DNA of 64,000 nucleotides from Paenibacillus sp. DMB20 (GTDB taxonomy: Bacteria; Bacillota; Bacilli; Paenibacillales; Paenibacillaceae). The stretch is taken from contig NZ_LAZU01000055.1 of assembly GCF_000987955.1 (NCBI RefSeq), positions 1-64,000 on the forward strand, in the 5' to 3' direction. The translations under genes were made by a program, and so were the position numbers. The notes below the pieces were generated by a model. The model saw nothing but the letters and a program-made list of their open reading frames with translations. It ran no database searches and had not been told where the DNA came from. Numbering within the stretch: position 1 is the first letter of the stretch; every line of letters begins with the position of its first letter. Shown in pieces: positions 16,588 to 24,482 of the stretch.

Positions 16588-17538
16588 ATGGCAGGAACCG
16601 TACCGGTGACGGCACGCGAATCGAGGGTAGGAAGCGAACCGGTGACAGGACGCGAATCGAATGAAGGAAGGGAACGGAAAACGGTATCCGAACCGGTATC
16701 CCCGCGACCCGGAAAATCCATGCCTTCACCGGCAACCGCGGAAAAACGGTGGGTGAAGGTTACCCTGATCAGCCTGGCGGGAATCGTCCTGCTGTGGCTG
16801 ATCGTGCTTCCGCTGTTCACCGTGCTTGCGGAGGCGCTGAAAAAGGGCTGGGATGTCTATGCCGCGGCGTTGTCCGATCCCGATGCCTTATCCGCCCTTC
16901 GCCTGACGCTGCTCGTGGCGCTGCTGACCGTCCCGCTGAATGCGATTTTCGGGGTGATCGCGGCCTGGACCATCACCAAGTTCAGCTTTAAGGGAAAGGG
17001 CCTGCTCATTACGCTGGTGGATCTCCCGTTTGCGGTGTCGCCGGTCATCGGCGGCCTGATCTTCGTGCTTGTCTTCGGGCGGCAGGGCTGGCTGGGGCCG
17101 TGGCTGGACGCCCATGATATCAAAATCATTTTCGCTCTGCCCGGCATCGTTCTCGCAACGCTGTTCGTAACCTTTCCGTTTGTGGCGAAGGAGCTCATTC
17201 CCCTGATGGAGGAGCAGGGAACGCAGGAGGAAGAAGCCGCCGTTACGCTCGGCGCCGGGGGCTGGCAGGTTTTTTGGAGAGTAACGCTTCCCAATATCAA
17301 ATGGGGCCTGCTCTACGGCATGATTTTGTGCAATGCAAGAGCCATGGGGGAATTCGGGGCCGTTTCGGTCGTATCCGGGCATATCCGGGGAGAGACGAAC
17401 ACGCTGCCGCTGCACGTGGAAATCCTGTATAACGAGTACCAGTTTCAGGCTTCGTTTGCGGTGGCTTCGCTGCTCTTGCTGTTAGCGCTGGTTACCTTGA
17501 TCCTAAAGGAATGGTTAACGCGAAAAAGTGCCCATTGA
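16588..17538 (+). CDS. cysW: Sulfate ABC transporter permease CysW
   Basis: A 316-residue permease with six helices from about residue 58; permease loop EEEAAVTLGAGGWQVF and CysW-typical ARAMGEFGAVSVVSGHI. The first 55 residues are an unusual hydrophilic extension with a short internal repeat (PVTARES, PVTGRES, and later VSEPVS); CysW proteins usually lack it. AUG 16588 has AAGAAGGGGGAG upstream. An in-frame AUG in the extension (about residue 45) could be the true start. No cysA ATPase gene follows, so the ATPase must be encoded elsewhere. Confidence 0.9.
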   Translation: MAGTVPVTARESRVGSEPVTGRESNEGRERKTVSEPVSPRPGKSMPSPATAEKRWVKVTLISLAGIVLLWLIVLPLFTVLAEALKKGWDVYAAALSDPDALSALRLTLLVALLTVPLNAIFGVIAAWTITKFSFKGKGLLITLVDLPFAVSPVIGGLIFVLVFGRQGWLGPWLDAHDIKIIFALPGIVLATLFVTFPFVAKELIPLMEEQGTQEEEAAVTLGAGGWQVFWRVTLPNIKWGLLYGMILCNARAMGEFGAVSVVSGHIRGETNTLPLHVEILYNEYQFQASFAVASLLLLLALVTLILKEWLTRKSAH

Positions 17539-17588
17539 CAGGGGTTTCCAGACCATGCTAAGTTTAATTCATACTATGTGGGTTGGAA
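17535..17588 (+). promoter_or_regulatory. Promoter and operator-like motif before yezD
   Basis: TTGACA (17535-17540) overlaps the end of cysW; TAAGTT (17559-17564) is a weak -10 at 18 bp. CATACTA-N4-GGT-N-GGAA follows at 17570-17588, identical in pattern and relative place to the site before the sulfate operon. A 165-nt leader separates it from yezD and contains a GTCGCC/GGCGGC hairpin. Confidence 0.55.
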
Positions 17589-17753
17589 AAGGGTGATTAA
17601 TGGGGACGCGAACGGGTTCCCACGAAGCTTCGAGTCCTCGGAAGAACGTAACGGGCAAAACAGATATCGTCGCCTTTTGAAGAACGGCGGCGTCGCTGCA
17701 ACATGAGCCATTCAAATACAGGGCGTTAGGCCCCGGCAAAGGAGGCGGTATCC

Positions 17754-17990
17754 ATGGCAAAGCCTTTAAAAGTGGATGATGCGTGGCTGGAACGCATTGC
17801 GGGTCTGCTGAACGACATGGAGTTCGGTTCGCTGCATATCGTAGTGCATGAGGGGCAAATCGTTCAGATGGAACGCACGGAGCGCAAGCGTTTTGGAAAT
17901 ACGCCCTCCGGTGCCGATTCGCCGGAAAAATCCACGCGTTCCTCAACCCGGCAGCATGTTCGCCGGCCGGGGGAGAAGCAGCAGAAGTAA
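17754..17990 (+). CDS. yezD: YezD family small protein (DUF2292)
   Basis: A 78-residue protein with the YezD core (WLERIAGLLNDMEFGSLHIVVHEGQIVQMERTER, given here as WLERIAGLL and GSLHIVVHEG..IVQ). Members are small, soluble and found in sulfur-assimilation loci; the biochemical function is unknown. The C-terminal 30 residues are basic and low in complexity. AUG 17754 follows AAAGGAGG. Its position after cysTW under a matching operator fits a sulfur role. Confidence 0.82.
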   Translation: MAKPLKVDDAWLERIAGLLNDMEFGSLHIVVHEGQIVQMERTERKRFGNTPSGADSPEKSTRSSTRQHVRRPGEKQQK

Positions 17991-18042
17991 TCGAATTATC
18001 CGGACATCCCGGTAGCCATGTTTCCCGCATGTTAATGGTGAT

Positions 18043-18138
18043 CTAACGCGGCATGGTGGTGCATAACACGTAATGGATGAGCTAACGCAGCCTAGTAGTG
18101 ACATAACGCATTAATGTTGGGCTAACGCCGGATGATGG
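18043..18138. repeat. Short tandem repeat of about 40 bp (2.4 copies)
   Basis: Units starting CTAACGC at 18043, 18082 and 18122. Each continues with a degenerate GG/AG-C-TG-T-GTG and a second ..ATAAC half. It directly precedes copy B of the mirrored element. No coding potential. Confidence 0.55.
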
Positions 18139-18328
18139 TAGGGGACACTGGTTCCGCTATTCCTTCGAAAACCCCTCTTTTTTCAGTCTAACGGACACAG
18201 ATTCCGCTAATTACCGGAAACGAACTATAAAATGAAGCGATATGCCCAAATAACGGAACGTAAGTCAGCGACAGCGACAGTTGCCTGAAAGGGCTATTTA
18301 CCTCAAATAACGGAACGTATGTCCGAGG
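18139..18328. repeat. Mirrored four-unit 21-bp repeat element, copy B
   Basis: Units at 18139-18159, 18189-18209 (both GGACAC..TTCCGCTA) and, inverted, 18251-18271 and 18308-18328 (TAACGGAACGTA..GTC). Units 1 and 2 are exactly 50 bp apart. Spacing of the second pair is 57 bp owing to a small CAGCGA duplication. Located between the convergent yezD and DUF4188 genes. Confidence 0.78.
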
Positions 18329-18476
18329 CGATGCCCGGATCGCTGTTTACCCCAAACAAAGGGAGTCGCTGTCAGTTCTTCGTAGCCCTCTGTTTAGCTC
18401 AATCCGCTTGCGGGCAGGTCATAGGGGTTATCTTCATACCGCTGGCACCAAGAGCATGCTGCCTTCTCGTACCGGG

Positions 18477-18983
18477 TTACGGATTGGGCGGGGACGGTAC
18501 GGCGGGTTCATTATCCCGTCCGAGCCGGCGGCTTGCCGTTTCCTTGCGGCCGGTAGCGGGGACGTGGCGGCCCGCTTTGGCGAGGCCGAACACGGGCATG
18601 TTGTTGTACAACGCCTCATGCTGTCCTTTTTGGACGATATACGTTTCGTGATAAATGCCGACCGTTCCGTCCGTGCCGATATTGCGGTTGAAATCTCTCC
18701 AGGCGGCTAAATGTTCGGCGCCATGCCGGGCATAATGCTCCAAATCCTCGAAAGACTTCCAATACTGAATCAGCGTGGCTCCCCGCGGCGAAAAGTGGTA
18801 GGTGCCGTCCAGAAAGCCGATTTCCCGGTTCGCGTAAAGTTCGCGAATCATCGGCGGCATCGATTTGAAAACAGGGAGCCATTTGTGGACCGCCCACGGG
18901 CGGTTGATCCTCATCCCGATAATAAACACGACAAAAGCATCATCCATCTCGGCCGTATAGCGGCCCGGAATTACTTTACCCAA
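18477..18983 (-). CDS. DUF4188 family protein
   Basis: A 168-residue protein. Residues 1-140 match DUF4188, a dimeric alpha/beta-barrel-like fold related to monooxygenase and dehydratase-type small proteins (FVVFIIGMRINRPW, GTYHFSPRGATLIQYW). Catalytic role not established. The last 30 residues are low-complexity. It follows the TetR regulator gene by 13 nt and is probably the regulated partner in one operon. Confidence 0.75.
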   Translation of the reverse strand: MGKVIPGRYTAEMDDAFVVFIIGMRINRPWAVHKWLPVFKSMPPMIRELYANREIGFLDGTYHFSPRGATLIQYWKSFEDLEHYARHGAEHLAAWRDFNRNIGTDGTVGIYHETYIVQKGQHEALYNNMPVFGLAKAGRHVPATGRKETASRRLGRDNEPAVPSPPNP

Positions 18984-18996
18984 ACGTTCGTCCTCC

Positions 18997-19635
18997 TCAA
19001 TTCCGATTCTCGATCAATCCAAGCTGGGTGTCATAAAAGGCGGAAATCCGGTCTGAAGCATAAAGCTGGGCGGTGAGAAACGCGCCGTAAAACACGGTGA
19101 AAAGAAACTGAACCGCGTCCGGTACGGAAATCCCGGGTTTCAGATGGCCAAGCTCCGCCGCCTCCTCCATGCACCGCTGAAAAAGAGCGAACATATCCGG
19201 CGACTCGCCCCCGGCTTCCTCCCGGCCCGGGAAAAGGAGCAGCACCTCGGCCTGCGTCATTTCAGGCATGCATGGATGCATTTTCATCTCCGCCAGAAAG
19301 GCGATCAGGCTGGGCATGATCCCGGCCCGGTCGCGGGCCTCCTTCGCCACGCTATGGCATACATGGCGCACGGCATCAAAGCCCTTAAGCCCATGTTCTT
19401 CGATTTCAATGATTCGTTCGGACAACCAGACCCGCATGTAATACAGCAGCAGATCTTCTTTTTTGCGGAACAGATTAAAGAACGTCACCTTGGATACTTC
19501 CGCCTTGCGGCAAATATCGTCCAGCATCACTTCACGGAACATCCGGTCCCCGATCAGGGATAGGGCGGCTTCGTAAAGGGCTATTTTGGTTTTGGCTTTT
19601 TTCAGTTCCCGGAGGGGAACCTGGGACAGTTCCAT
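18997..19635 (-). CDS. TetR/AcrR family regulator
   Basis: A 212-residue repressor. The N-terminal helix-turn-helix (residues about 15-62) contains LDDICRKAEVSKVTFFNLFRKKEDLLLYY. The C-terminal domain for ligand binding is unassigned. First gene of a two-gene operon with DUF4188; its promoter carries an inverted repeat, which fits autorepression released by a small ligand. Confidence 0.88.
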   Translation of the reverse strand: MELSQVPLRELKKAKTKIALYEAALSLIGDRMFREVMLDDICRKAEVSKVTFFNLFRKKEDLLLYYMRVWLSERIIEIEEHGLKGFDAVRHVCHSVAKEARDRAGIMPSLIAFLAEMKMHPCMPEMTQAEVLLLFPGREEAGGESPDMFALFQRCMEEAAELGHLKPGISVPDAVQFLFTVFYGAFLTAQLYASDRISAFYDTQLGLIENRN

Positions 19636-19671
19636 AGGTGTATCTCCTGCATCTTAGTTTTTAACTTCTGT

Positions 19672-19705
19672 AAATAAATTTATCCGAGTTAATTTATTTT
19701 GTCAA
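19672..19705 (-). promoter_or_regulatory. Promoter with TetR-type inverted repeat
   Basis: On the minus strand -35 TTGACA (19700-19705), 17-bp spacer, -10 TAAATT (19677-19682). AAATAAATT-N10-AATTTATTT (19672-19699) covers the spacer and -10. Position and symmetry fit an operator of the regulator it drives. Confidence 0.75.
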
Positions 19706-19780
19706 GGTAAAGTGAAATGAGACGGGTATTCCGAATTTGCCGTTCGCAAGCGAAAAGGGAAGGCGAGCAGCAACAGCAAA

Positions 19781-19818
19781 AAGAAGCCCTAAAGTCAGCG
19801 GCTGACCTAGGGCTTCTT
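19781..19818 (-). terminator. Terminator of the coiled-coil membrane protein gene
   Basis: AAGAAGCCCTA..GTCAGC pairs with GCTGAC..TAGGGCTTCTT; on the minus strand TTCTTTTTG follows. Confidence 0.75.
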
Positions 19819-19851
19819 CATCCGTCTGTCCTTAAAAGGCTTCTAAAAAAC

Positions 19852-20790
19852 TCAGCTCCGTTTTCTGCCGCCATGTCCGGCATCGCGGGTCGAAAGAACG
19901 CTGTCCGGATGGGAATTCGGGTGTTTTCCATGGCTATCTCTTTGCGGGTCGGCCACCGGCTGCCCCGCGTACAGCTCCCGCAGTTCAGGGTGGCCCGCAT
20001 ATGGCCGCTCTTTCCGCGAAGGAGCGGTGTTGAACCAAAAGCCGGTCAGATACAGCATGATCTGGGTGGCCAACGTGTAGGGCGAGGCTTCCGGCCAGAA
20101 CAGGAGCGGCAAAGCGGCGGCCGCAATAAGCAAATGCAGAACATAAAAGACGACGTTCTGCGTTTTCCGCTTGGAATCCATCAGCAGACGGTAAAACGAC
20201 AGGGTAGCCGTCATGGCGGACAGCCAAAGGCACCACGCCTCCGGACGGCTCCAGCCGCCCGGCTCACGAAGCACGGACACGAAGTCGAACGTCCAGAGAA
20301 AGGCCGCAGCAAAGGTCAGGCCGGGCACGGCCGGCCTCAGGATCTGCCACAGGCCAATGCCCCATCCCGGGCTCTCGATGCGCCTGAGAAGCTCGCTGCG
20401 CTCGCGGACAAGCCGATTGGTCTCCCGTTCCAGCGATCTGCTGAGCAGCGGAAGGCGCGAATCGTCGCGATCCCGCAGGTAGGCGTCAATCTGCTCCAGC
20501 AGGTCGGATGTCAGCCGGTCCGCCGCTTTGCATTCCAGCAGGAGTCCGGCCAGCGTGTCCTCGTCGACGGCGATCCCGTCCTGCCGTTCCGCGGCAGCGG
20601 CCAACGGACCGGCAAGCTGGGTATAAAGCGTCAGCGACTGCCTTATTCGTTCCAGCGTCTCGGTTCTCACGGCCTGAAGCCGGGACGCGCTGTATATGTA
20701 TAAGCCCAGGAATACGGCCGCCGCCAGCAGTGCCGCAAGCAGGCCTTCCATGGAGCCGAAAAAGCGGTCAATCCATTCCGCAAGGGACAA
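19852..20790 (-). CDS. Membrane protein with coiled coil, unknown function
   Basis: A 312-residue protein: one N-terminal helix (about residues 15-33), a charged helical stretch likely to be a coiled coil (about 35-145, rich in Glu, Arg, Leu), then four hydrophobic segments (about 150-270) and a hydrophilic tail. No family recognised. A long plus-strand frame opposite (19717-20703) is judged to be antisense noise because only this strand has membrane-protein composition and a matching terminator. Confidence 0.68.
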   Translation of the reverse strand: MSLAEWIDRFFGSMEGLLAALLAAAVFLGLYIYSASRLQAVRTETLERIRQSLTLYTQLAGPLAAAAERQDGIAVDEDTLAGLLLECKAADRLTSDLLEQIDAYLRDRDDSRLPLLSRSLERETNRLVRERSELLRRIESPGWGIGLWQILRPAVPGLTFAAAFLWTFDFVSVLREPGGWSRPEAWCLWLSAMTATLSFYRLLMDSKRKTQNVVFYVLHLLIAAAALPLLFWPEASPYTLATQIMLYLTGFWFNTAPSRKERPYAGHPELRELYAGQPVADPQRDSHGKHPNSHPDSVLSTRDAGHGGRKRS

Positions 20791-20935
20791 ACCGATCCCT
20801 CCTTAGTTATTCTACTTTTCACTATTGCACAAGAAGGAAGGGATTTCAAGACAAGCTGAAAAAAGCTCCATATTCAGGGTGGCAGGCAATTGGGTAAGTA
20901 AATGGCAGAGAAGGAACGACAGGAGGGACGTACTT

Positions 20936-21622
20936 GTGGAATTGGGAATGACTGCCGTTAAACTGGTGATCGGTTTTTTCGGGTTATGGCTGCTGACGCG
21001 GCTCCTGGGAAAAAAGGAAATTACCAACCTCACGCCCTTTGACTTCATTTCTTCCCTTTTGCTCAGCGATATCGTGGGCGAAACCCTGTATGCGGAGGAT
21101 ATCCGGTACGGCGAACTCGTTTTTGCCCTGGCGGTATGGTTTTCGCTGTCCTATGTCTTTGAGAAGCTTACCCAGTACGCCAAAAGGCTGCGGGGTCCCC
21201 TTGAGGGAACCCCGTCGGTGGTCATCCGGAACGGGGAGGTGGATGTGGAGGAGATGCGGAAAAACAAGATCGATTTCGAACAGCTGACGATGCTGCTCCG
21301 GCAAAAGGAAATATTCACGCTGCGCGAGGTCGCCTATGCCATTTTCGAACCGAACGGGTCGCTCAGCGTTATGAAACATTCGGCGTACGATACGGTGGAA
21401 CGGGGAGACCTGGGACTGCCGGAGGAAGAGGCTTGTTTATCCCATTGCCTTGTGGAGAACGGGGAAGTGAATGAAGACAAGCTCAGCAAGTTAGGGAAAG
21501 ATAAAAAATGGCTTCTGACGAAGCTGCGGGAGCAGAACATAAACGACTTTTCCGAGTTGGCCTACGCGGAATGGATGGAAGGAAAGGGGATGTTCGTGAT
21601 GCGGCGCTGCAATAATTTTTAG
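20936..21622 (+). CDS. DUF421 (YetF/YdfR-like) membrane protein
   Basis: A 228-residue protein with three N-terminal membrane helices (about residues 5-85) and a cytoplasmic DUF421 domain: LLGKKEITNLTPFDFI, LRGPLEGTPSVVIRNGEVD, LRQKEIFTLREVAYAIFEPNGSLSV. YetF-type proteins occur in many copies in spore-formers and affect spore or envelope properties. GUG at 20936 is chosen because AGGAGGG lies 8 nt upstream; the longer frame from 20825 has no ribosome site. Confidence 0.85.
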   Translation: MELGMTAVKLVIGFFGLWLLTRLLGKKEITNLTPFDFISSLLLSDIVGETLYAEDIRYGELVFALAVWFSLSYVFEKLTQYAKRLRGPLEGTPSVVIRNGEVDVEEMRKNKIDFEQLTMLLRQKEIFTLREVAYAIFEPNGSLSVMKHSAYDTVERGDLGLPEEEACLSHCLVENGEVNEDKLSKLGKDKKWLLTKLREQNINDFSELAYAEWMEGKGMFVMRRCNNF

Positions 21623-21811
21623 GCTTGGGCCGGTGAAAAGGATCTTAAAATGTGCTTGCAAACGAAGAGGTCCGAATTTATAATTTTCCTTAGGGAAACA
21701 TTTTAAGTTATGGGCAAGAAAAGGCGGGGCAATCGATCAGCAGATCTCTCGAAAGGCCGAAGATGATATTGAAGGAAATAAAATATACATCTTTAAAGGG
21801 AGCGGATTCAT

Positions 21812-22065
21812 GTGAAAGATCAAACGAAAATTTCAAAAGGCCCTATACAGCGGGCTAAGCTGACTATGAGTTATGTGATCTTGCTCTTGCTGGCGGCTTA
21901 ACCGTCGCATCCCGGCTCCGGAAATCAAACCAGGCACTTCACGGAAAAGATGCAGAGGATTCTGACATTGAGCACATTTCAGGGCCGTTCATAACAAATC
22001 GCAAACAGGGTATGCCTTTAAGGTTTTCAGGCCTTAGGCATACCCTGTTTGTTTTTTTAAGATAA
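21812..22065 (+). pseudogene. Small one-helix protein, possibly frameshifted
   Basis: GUG at 21812 (GGGAG 9 nt upstream) opens 29 codons ending LTMSYVILLLLAA, then stops at 21899-21901. Adding one G at 21894-21896 continues as GLTVASRLRKSNQALHGKD and on to a stop at 22063, which lies inside the terminator below. The likely product has a single membrane helix and a charged tail. Function unknown. The rest of 21623-22177 has no other gene. Confidence 0.3.
22003..22057 (+). terminator. Strong intrinsic terminator
   Basis: AAACAGGGTATGCC (22003-22016) pairs perfectly with GGCATACCCTGTTT (22037-22050), extended by a loop-side AGG/CCT; seven T follow. It shows that this gap is transcribed from the left. 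Confidence 0.85.
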
Positions 22066-22177
22066 CCGAAAAACATAACCCCGTCTGCTTTTGCATCGAT
22101 CCGAGATTGCCGAATTCCGTTCGCATAACCGACGGCGGCCTTCCCGTGAAGCAGCGAATGGTTCGGGCACGCCGGGA

Positions 22178-23071
22178 TTAGTTTCCTTTTTCCACTAAAG
22201 CTTTATAGGAATTGTACTCATGAATGGCGAAGCCGGAAAAGGAGGCGTGATCGGCGGCCATCGCTTCAACCAGCTGCAGTTGGCGATCCATAAATTCGGC
22301 ACTCTCTTCATAGAAGGTGATAAATGCCCCTTCGGAGCTCTGCTTCGTTTCAACAGCGATCACCGCTTTTTTGCCCAGCTCATCCGCTTCCTTCAACTCG
22401 GTGGCAGCCAGACTGTAAATATTCGATGCCTGATCCCGGTAAGCCATAATGGCAACGGCATCCACTTTGGATAACAGCCAGCGGCTCATGGACGCGGATT
22501 TGTCGGGCAGGTTATATTTATGGAGCCAGAAAGGGATGTCGGCCGTAACCGGCAGGTTCAGGGGGCGCAAGCCATCGACAAGGTAGCTTATGCTGCTCTG
22601 CCATTGAGCAATCACGGAGGCCTGGTCCGTTTTCCATTGACTGAGGACATGAGGCTCGATATCGAAATGAATGCCTTTAAAACGCTCCGACGGAGCGGCG
22701 GCGTTTTGGTAATCCGTCGTCCATTTGATAAAGGCATCCACGCGGTAACGTTCCGACTCCAGCGACCAATTGGGGGCGCCGCCGAGTGCATGAACCTCCA
22801 TGCCGCGTGCGGTGGCTTGCCTGATGAAGCTTTTATAATACTCGGGCTTTACATCCCGGTTCATCTGAACATAAAAGACGTTGATTCCGTTCACGTCGGC
22901 AAAAGAAAGAATGCTTTCGGAGGAATCCTTGATGAGAGAGGCGTTCCATAACCATGTGGCCTTTTGCGGAGGCTGCGCCTGTACGGTTTTGGAAGGCAGG
23001 GACAAGCCGGCAAGGAATAACAGACAGCAGGCTACCCGTAGGAAGATACGGTGATTGCGGTAGTTTATCAT
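22178..23071 (-). CDS. Secreted TIM-barrel-like protein, putative glycoside hydrolase
   Basis: A 297-residue exported protein: signal peptide (FLRVACCLLFLAGLSLP..VQA) and a domain with alternating strands and helices. KGIHFDIEPH (about 140) has the D-x-E pattern found in GH18-like and related barrels, followed by VTADIPFW and VDAVAIMAYRD. Target unknown; wall or extracellular sugar polymers are plausible. AUG 23071 is preferred over the frame start because AAGGAG lies 9-10 nt upstream. Single-gene unit. Confidence 0.65.
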   Translation of the reverse strand: MINYRNHRIFLRVACCLLFLAGLSLPSKTVQAQPPQKATWLWNASLIKDSSESILSFADVNGINVFYVQMNRDVKPEYYKSFIRQATARGMEVHALGGAPNWSLESERYRVDAFIKWTTDYQNAAAPSERFKGIHFDIEPHVLSQWKTDQASVIAQWQSSISYLVDGLRPLNLPVTADIPFWLHKYNLPDKSASMSRWLLSKVDAVAIMAYRDQASNIYSLAATELKEADELGKKAVIAVETKQSSEGAFITFYEESAEFMDRQLQLVEAMAADHASFSGFAIHEYNSYKALVEKGN

Positions 23072-23416
23072 TGGCGTATTTCTCCTTACATACGTTGGAT
23101 TGGTAAGAGCAAGGAATAGGGGCATGGATATGCATTTCGCTATAAATGGACATGTATATATGGAAGGAGGACGTTAAAGGCAGGTTTTTTACGACATTTT
23201 TCACAAATATGCATGCATAAATACTATCGGTGATAATTTAAGTTAATGACATAGGTCTTTAGTAATGTTGTTTCGAGAAATTATGAATGCTTAAGGTTTG
23301 AAAGATGCGGATTAAGGATAAGTAATTAAGGAAGCGGGGCTTTCGGACGCCTTGAATAACCGGATTTCCAAGGAAAGGCCGATATCGTCATTACAGCCTG
23401 AAAGGGGTAGCATTTT
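23072..23416. other. Gene-free stretch
   Basis: 345 nt between divergent genes. Moderately AT-rich around 23195-23290, as expected for two promoters. No structured RNA, repeat or ORF with a ribosome site was recognised. Confidence 0.5.
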
Positions 23417-24049
23417 ATGAAGGTAGCAGTTGTCGGAGCATCGGGCACGATCGGAAAGCGGATCGCGGAGGAGGCGGTCCGGCGGGGACATGAAGTGACC
23501 GCAGTCGTCCGTAACCCCGAGAAAATGCAGGATTTTAAAGACCGGATGAATGTCGTCCGGGCAAGCGCGGTGGACCCGGATTCGATTGCCGAAGCGGTTA
23601 AAGGCAGCGATGCCGTCATCAGCGCGTACGGGCCCAGATTTGGGGAAGAGGAAGAGCTGTTGGAGGCGGCCCGGGCTTTGCTGGAGGGTGTCCGGCGGGG
23701 CGGCGTCTCCCGTCTGCTCATTGTCGGCGGGGCGGGAAGCCTGATCACGGACAGCGGCAAGGCGCTGATGGATACGCCCGGATTTCCGGGAGAGTTCCGC
23801 ACGCTTGCCATGGCCCATGGCGACGCTTACGGCATATACAAGGAGTCGGATATGGATTGGACCTATCTCAGCCCCGCAGCCATTATCGAGCCGGGGCGGC
23901 GGACCGGGCAGTTCCGGATCGGAACGGACCGTTTAATTACGGATGAGAGCGGGGACAGCCGGATCTCCGCGGAGGATTACGCCGTGGCCATGATTGATGA
24001 GCTGGAGGATCCTCAGTTTACCCGGGCGCGGTTTACGGTGGCTTACTGA
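23417..24049 (+). CDS. NAD(P)-binding NmrA/SDR-type protein (YwnB-like)
   Basis: A 210-residue Rossmann-fold protein. The dinucleotide motif GASGTIG starts at residue 7; VTAVVRNPEKM and YGPRFG follow, and LLIVGGAGSL is the central strand. It belongs to the atypical SDR group of NAD(P)H-dependent reductases or redox sensors; substrate unknown. AUG 23417 has GAAAGGGG upstream. A weak stem (AAGCC/GGCTT then TTTTTT, 24075-24105) may terminate it. Confidence 0.82.
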   Translation: MKVAVVGASGTIGKRIAEEAVRRGHEVTAVVRNPEKMQDFKDRMNVVRASAVDPDSIAEAVKGSDAVISAYGPRFGEEEELLEAARALLEGVRRGGVSRLLIVGGAGSLITDSGKALMDTPGFPGEFRTLAMAHGDAYGIYKESDMDWTYLSPAAIIEPGRRTGQFRIGTDRLITDESGDSRISAEDYAVAMIDELEDPQFTRARFTVAY

Positions 24050-24482
24050 TGCTGGCGAAGCGGATTGCGACCGGAGAAGCCGGTTTCGCAGGCTTGCTGT
24101 TTTTTGGATGTGTCGCGCACGGCCATCGTTCCCTCGAAGGATGATGATGCGGCCTTCCGGTTGACTGCAGGATGTTTTGTTTTGGAACAAGGGACGCCTT
24201 AACCTCGATACGGCGGAAATGGCCCGTCCGAGGAACGGCGTCTTTTGGCATGCGTGGATTTCCCGTCTAACCGAATGAGCCGGTAGTGCGTCTTGCATCC
24301 CTTGCGCGGTATAATGTGGAAAACAGATAAGACTCCGAATCCTCTTGTTCGGATGGCTGGCATCGACGCATTTCCGTCAGTCGGGATAGACGCGTTTGAA
24401 GGGGCCGAGCATGGAGGGGCAGGGACGGCAAGTGAACGCAAACGGGGGTTGGGGAAGCTTACGGCAAAGGAGCTGAGTATGG
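24050..24482. other. Gene-free stretch before nnr
   Basis: 433 nt. Apart from a weak terminator-like stem near 24080 no feature is convincing; frames on both strands lack ribosome sites and family resemblance. Confidence 0.45.

Noticed and set aside
19717..20703. 328-codon open frame on the plus strand
   Set aside because: Opposite strand encodes a membrane protein with a matching terminator; the plus frame is Arg/Pro/Gln-rich, typical of antisense translation.
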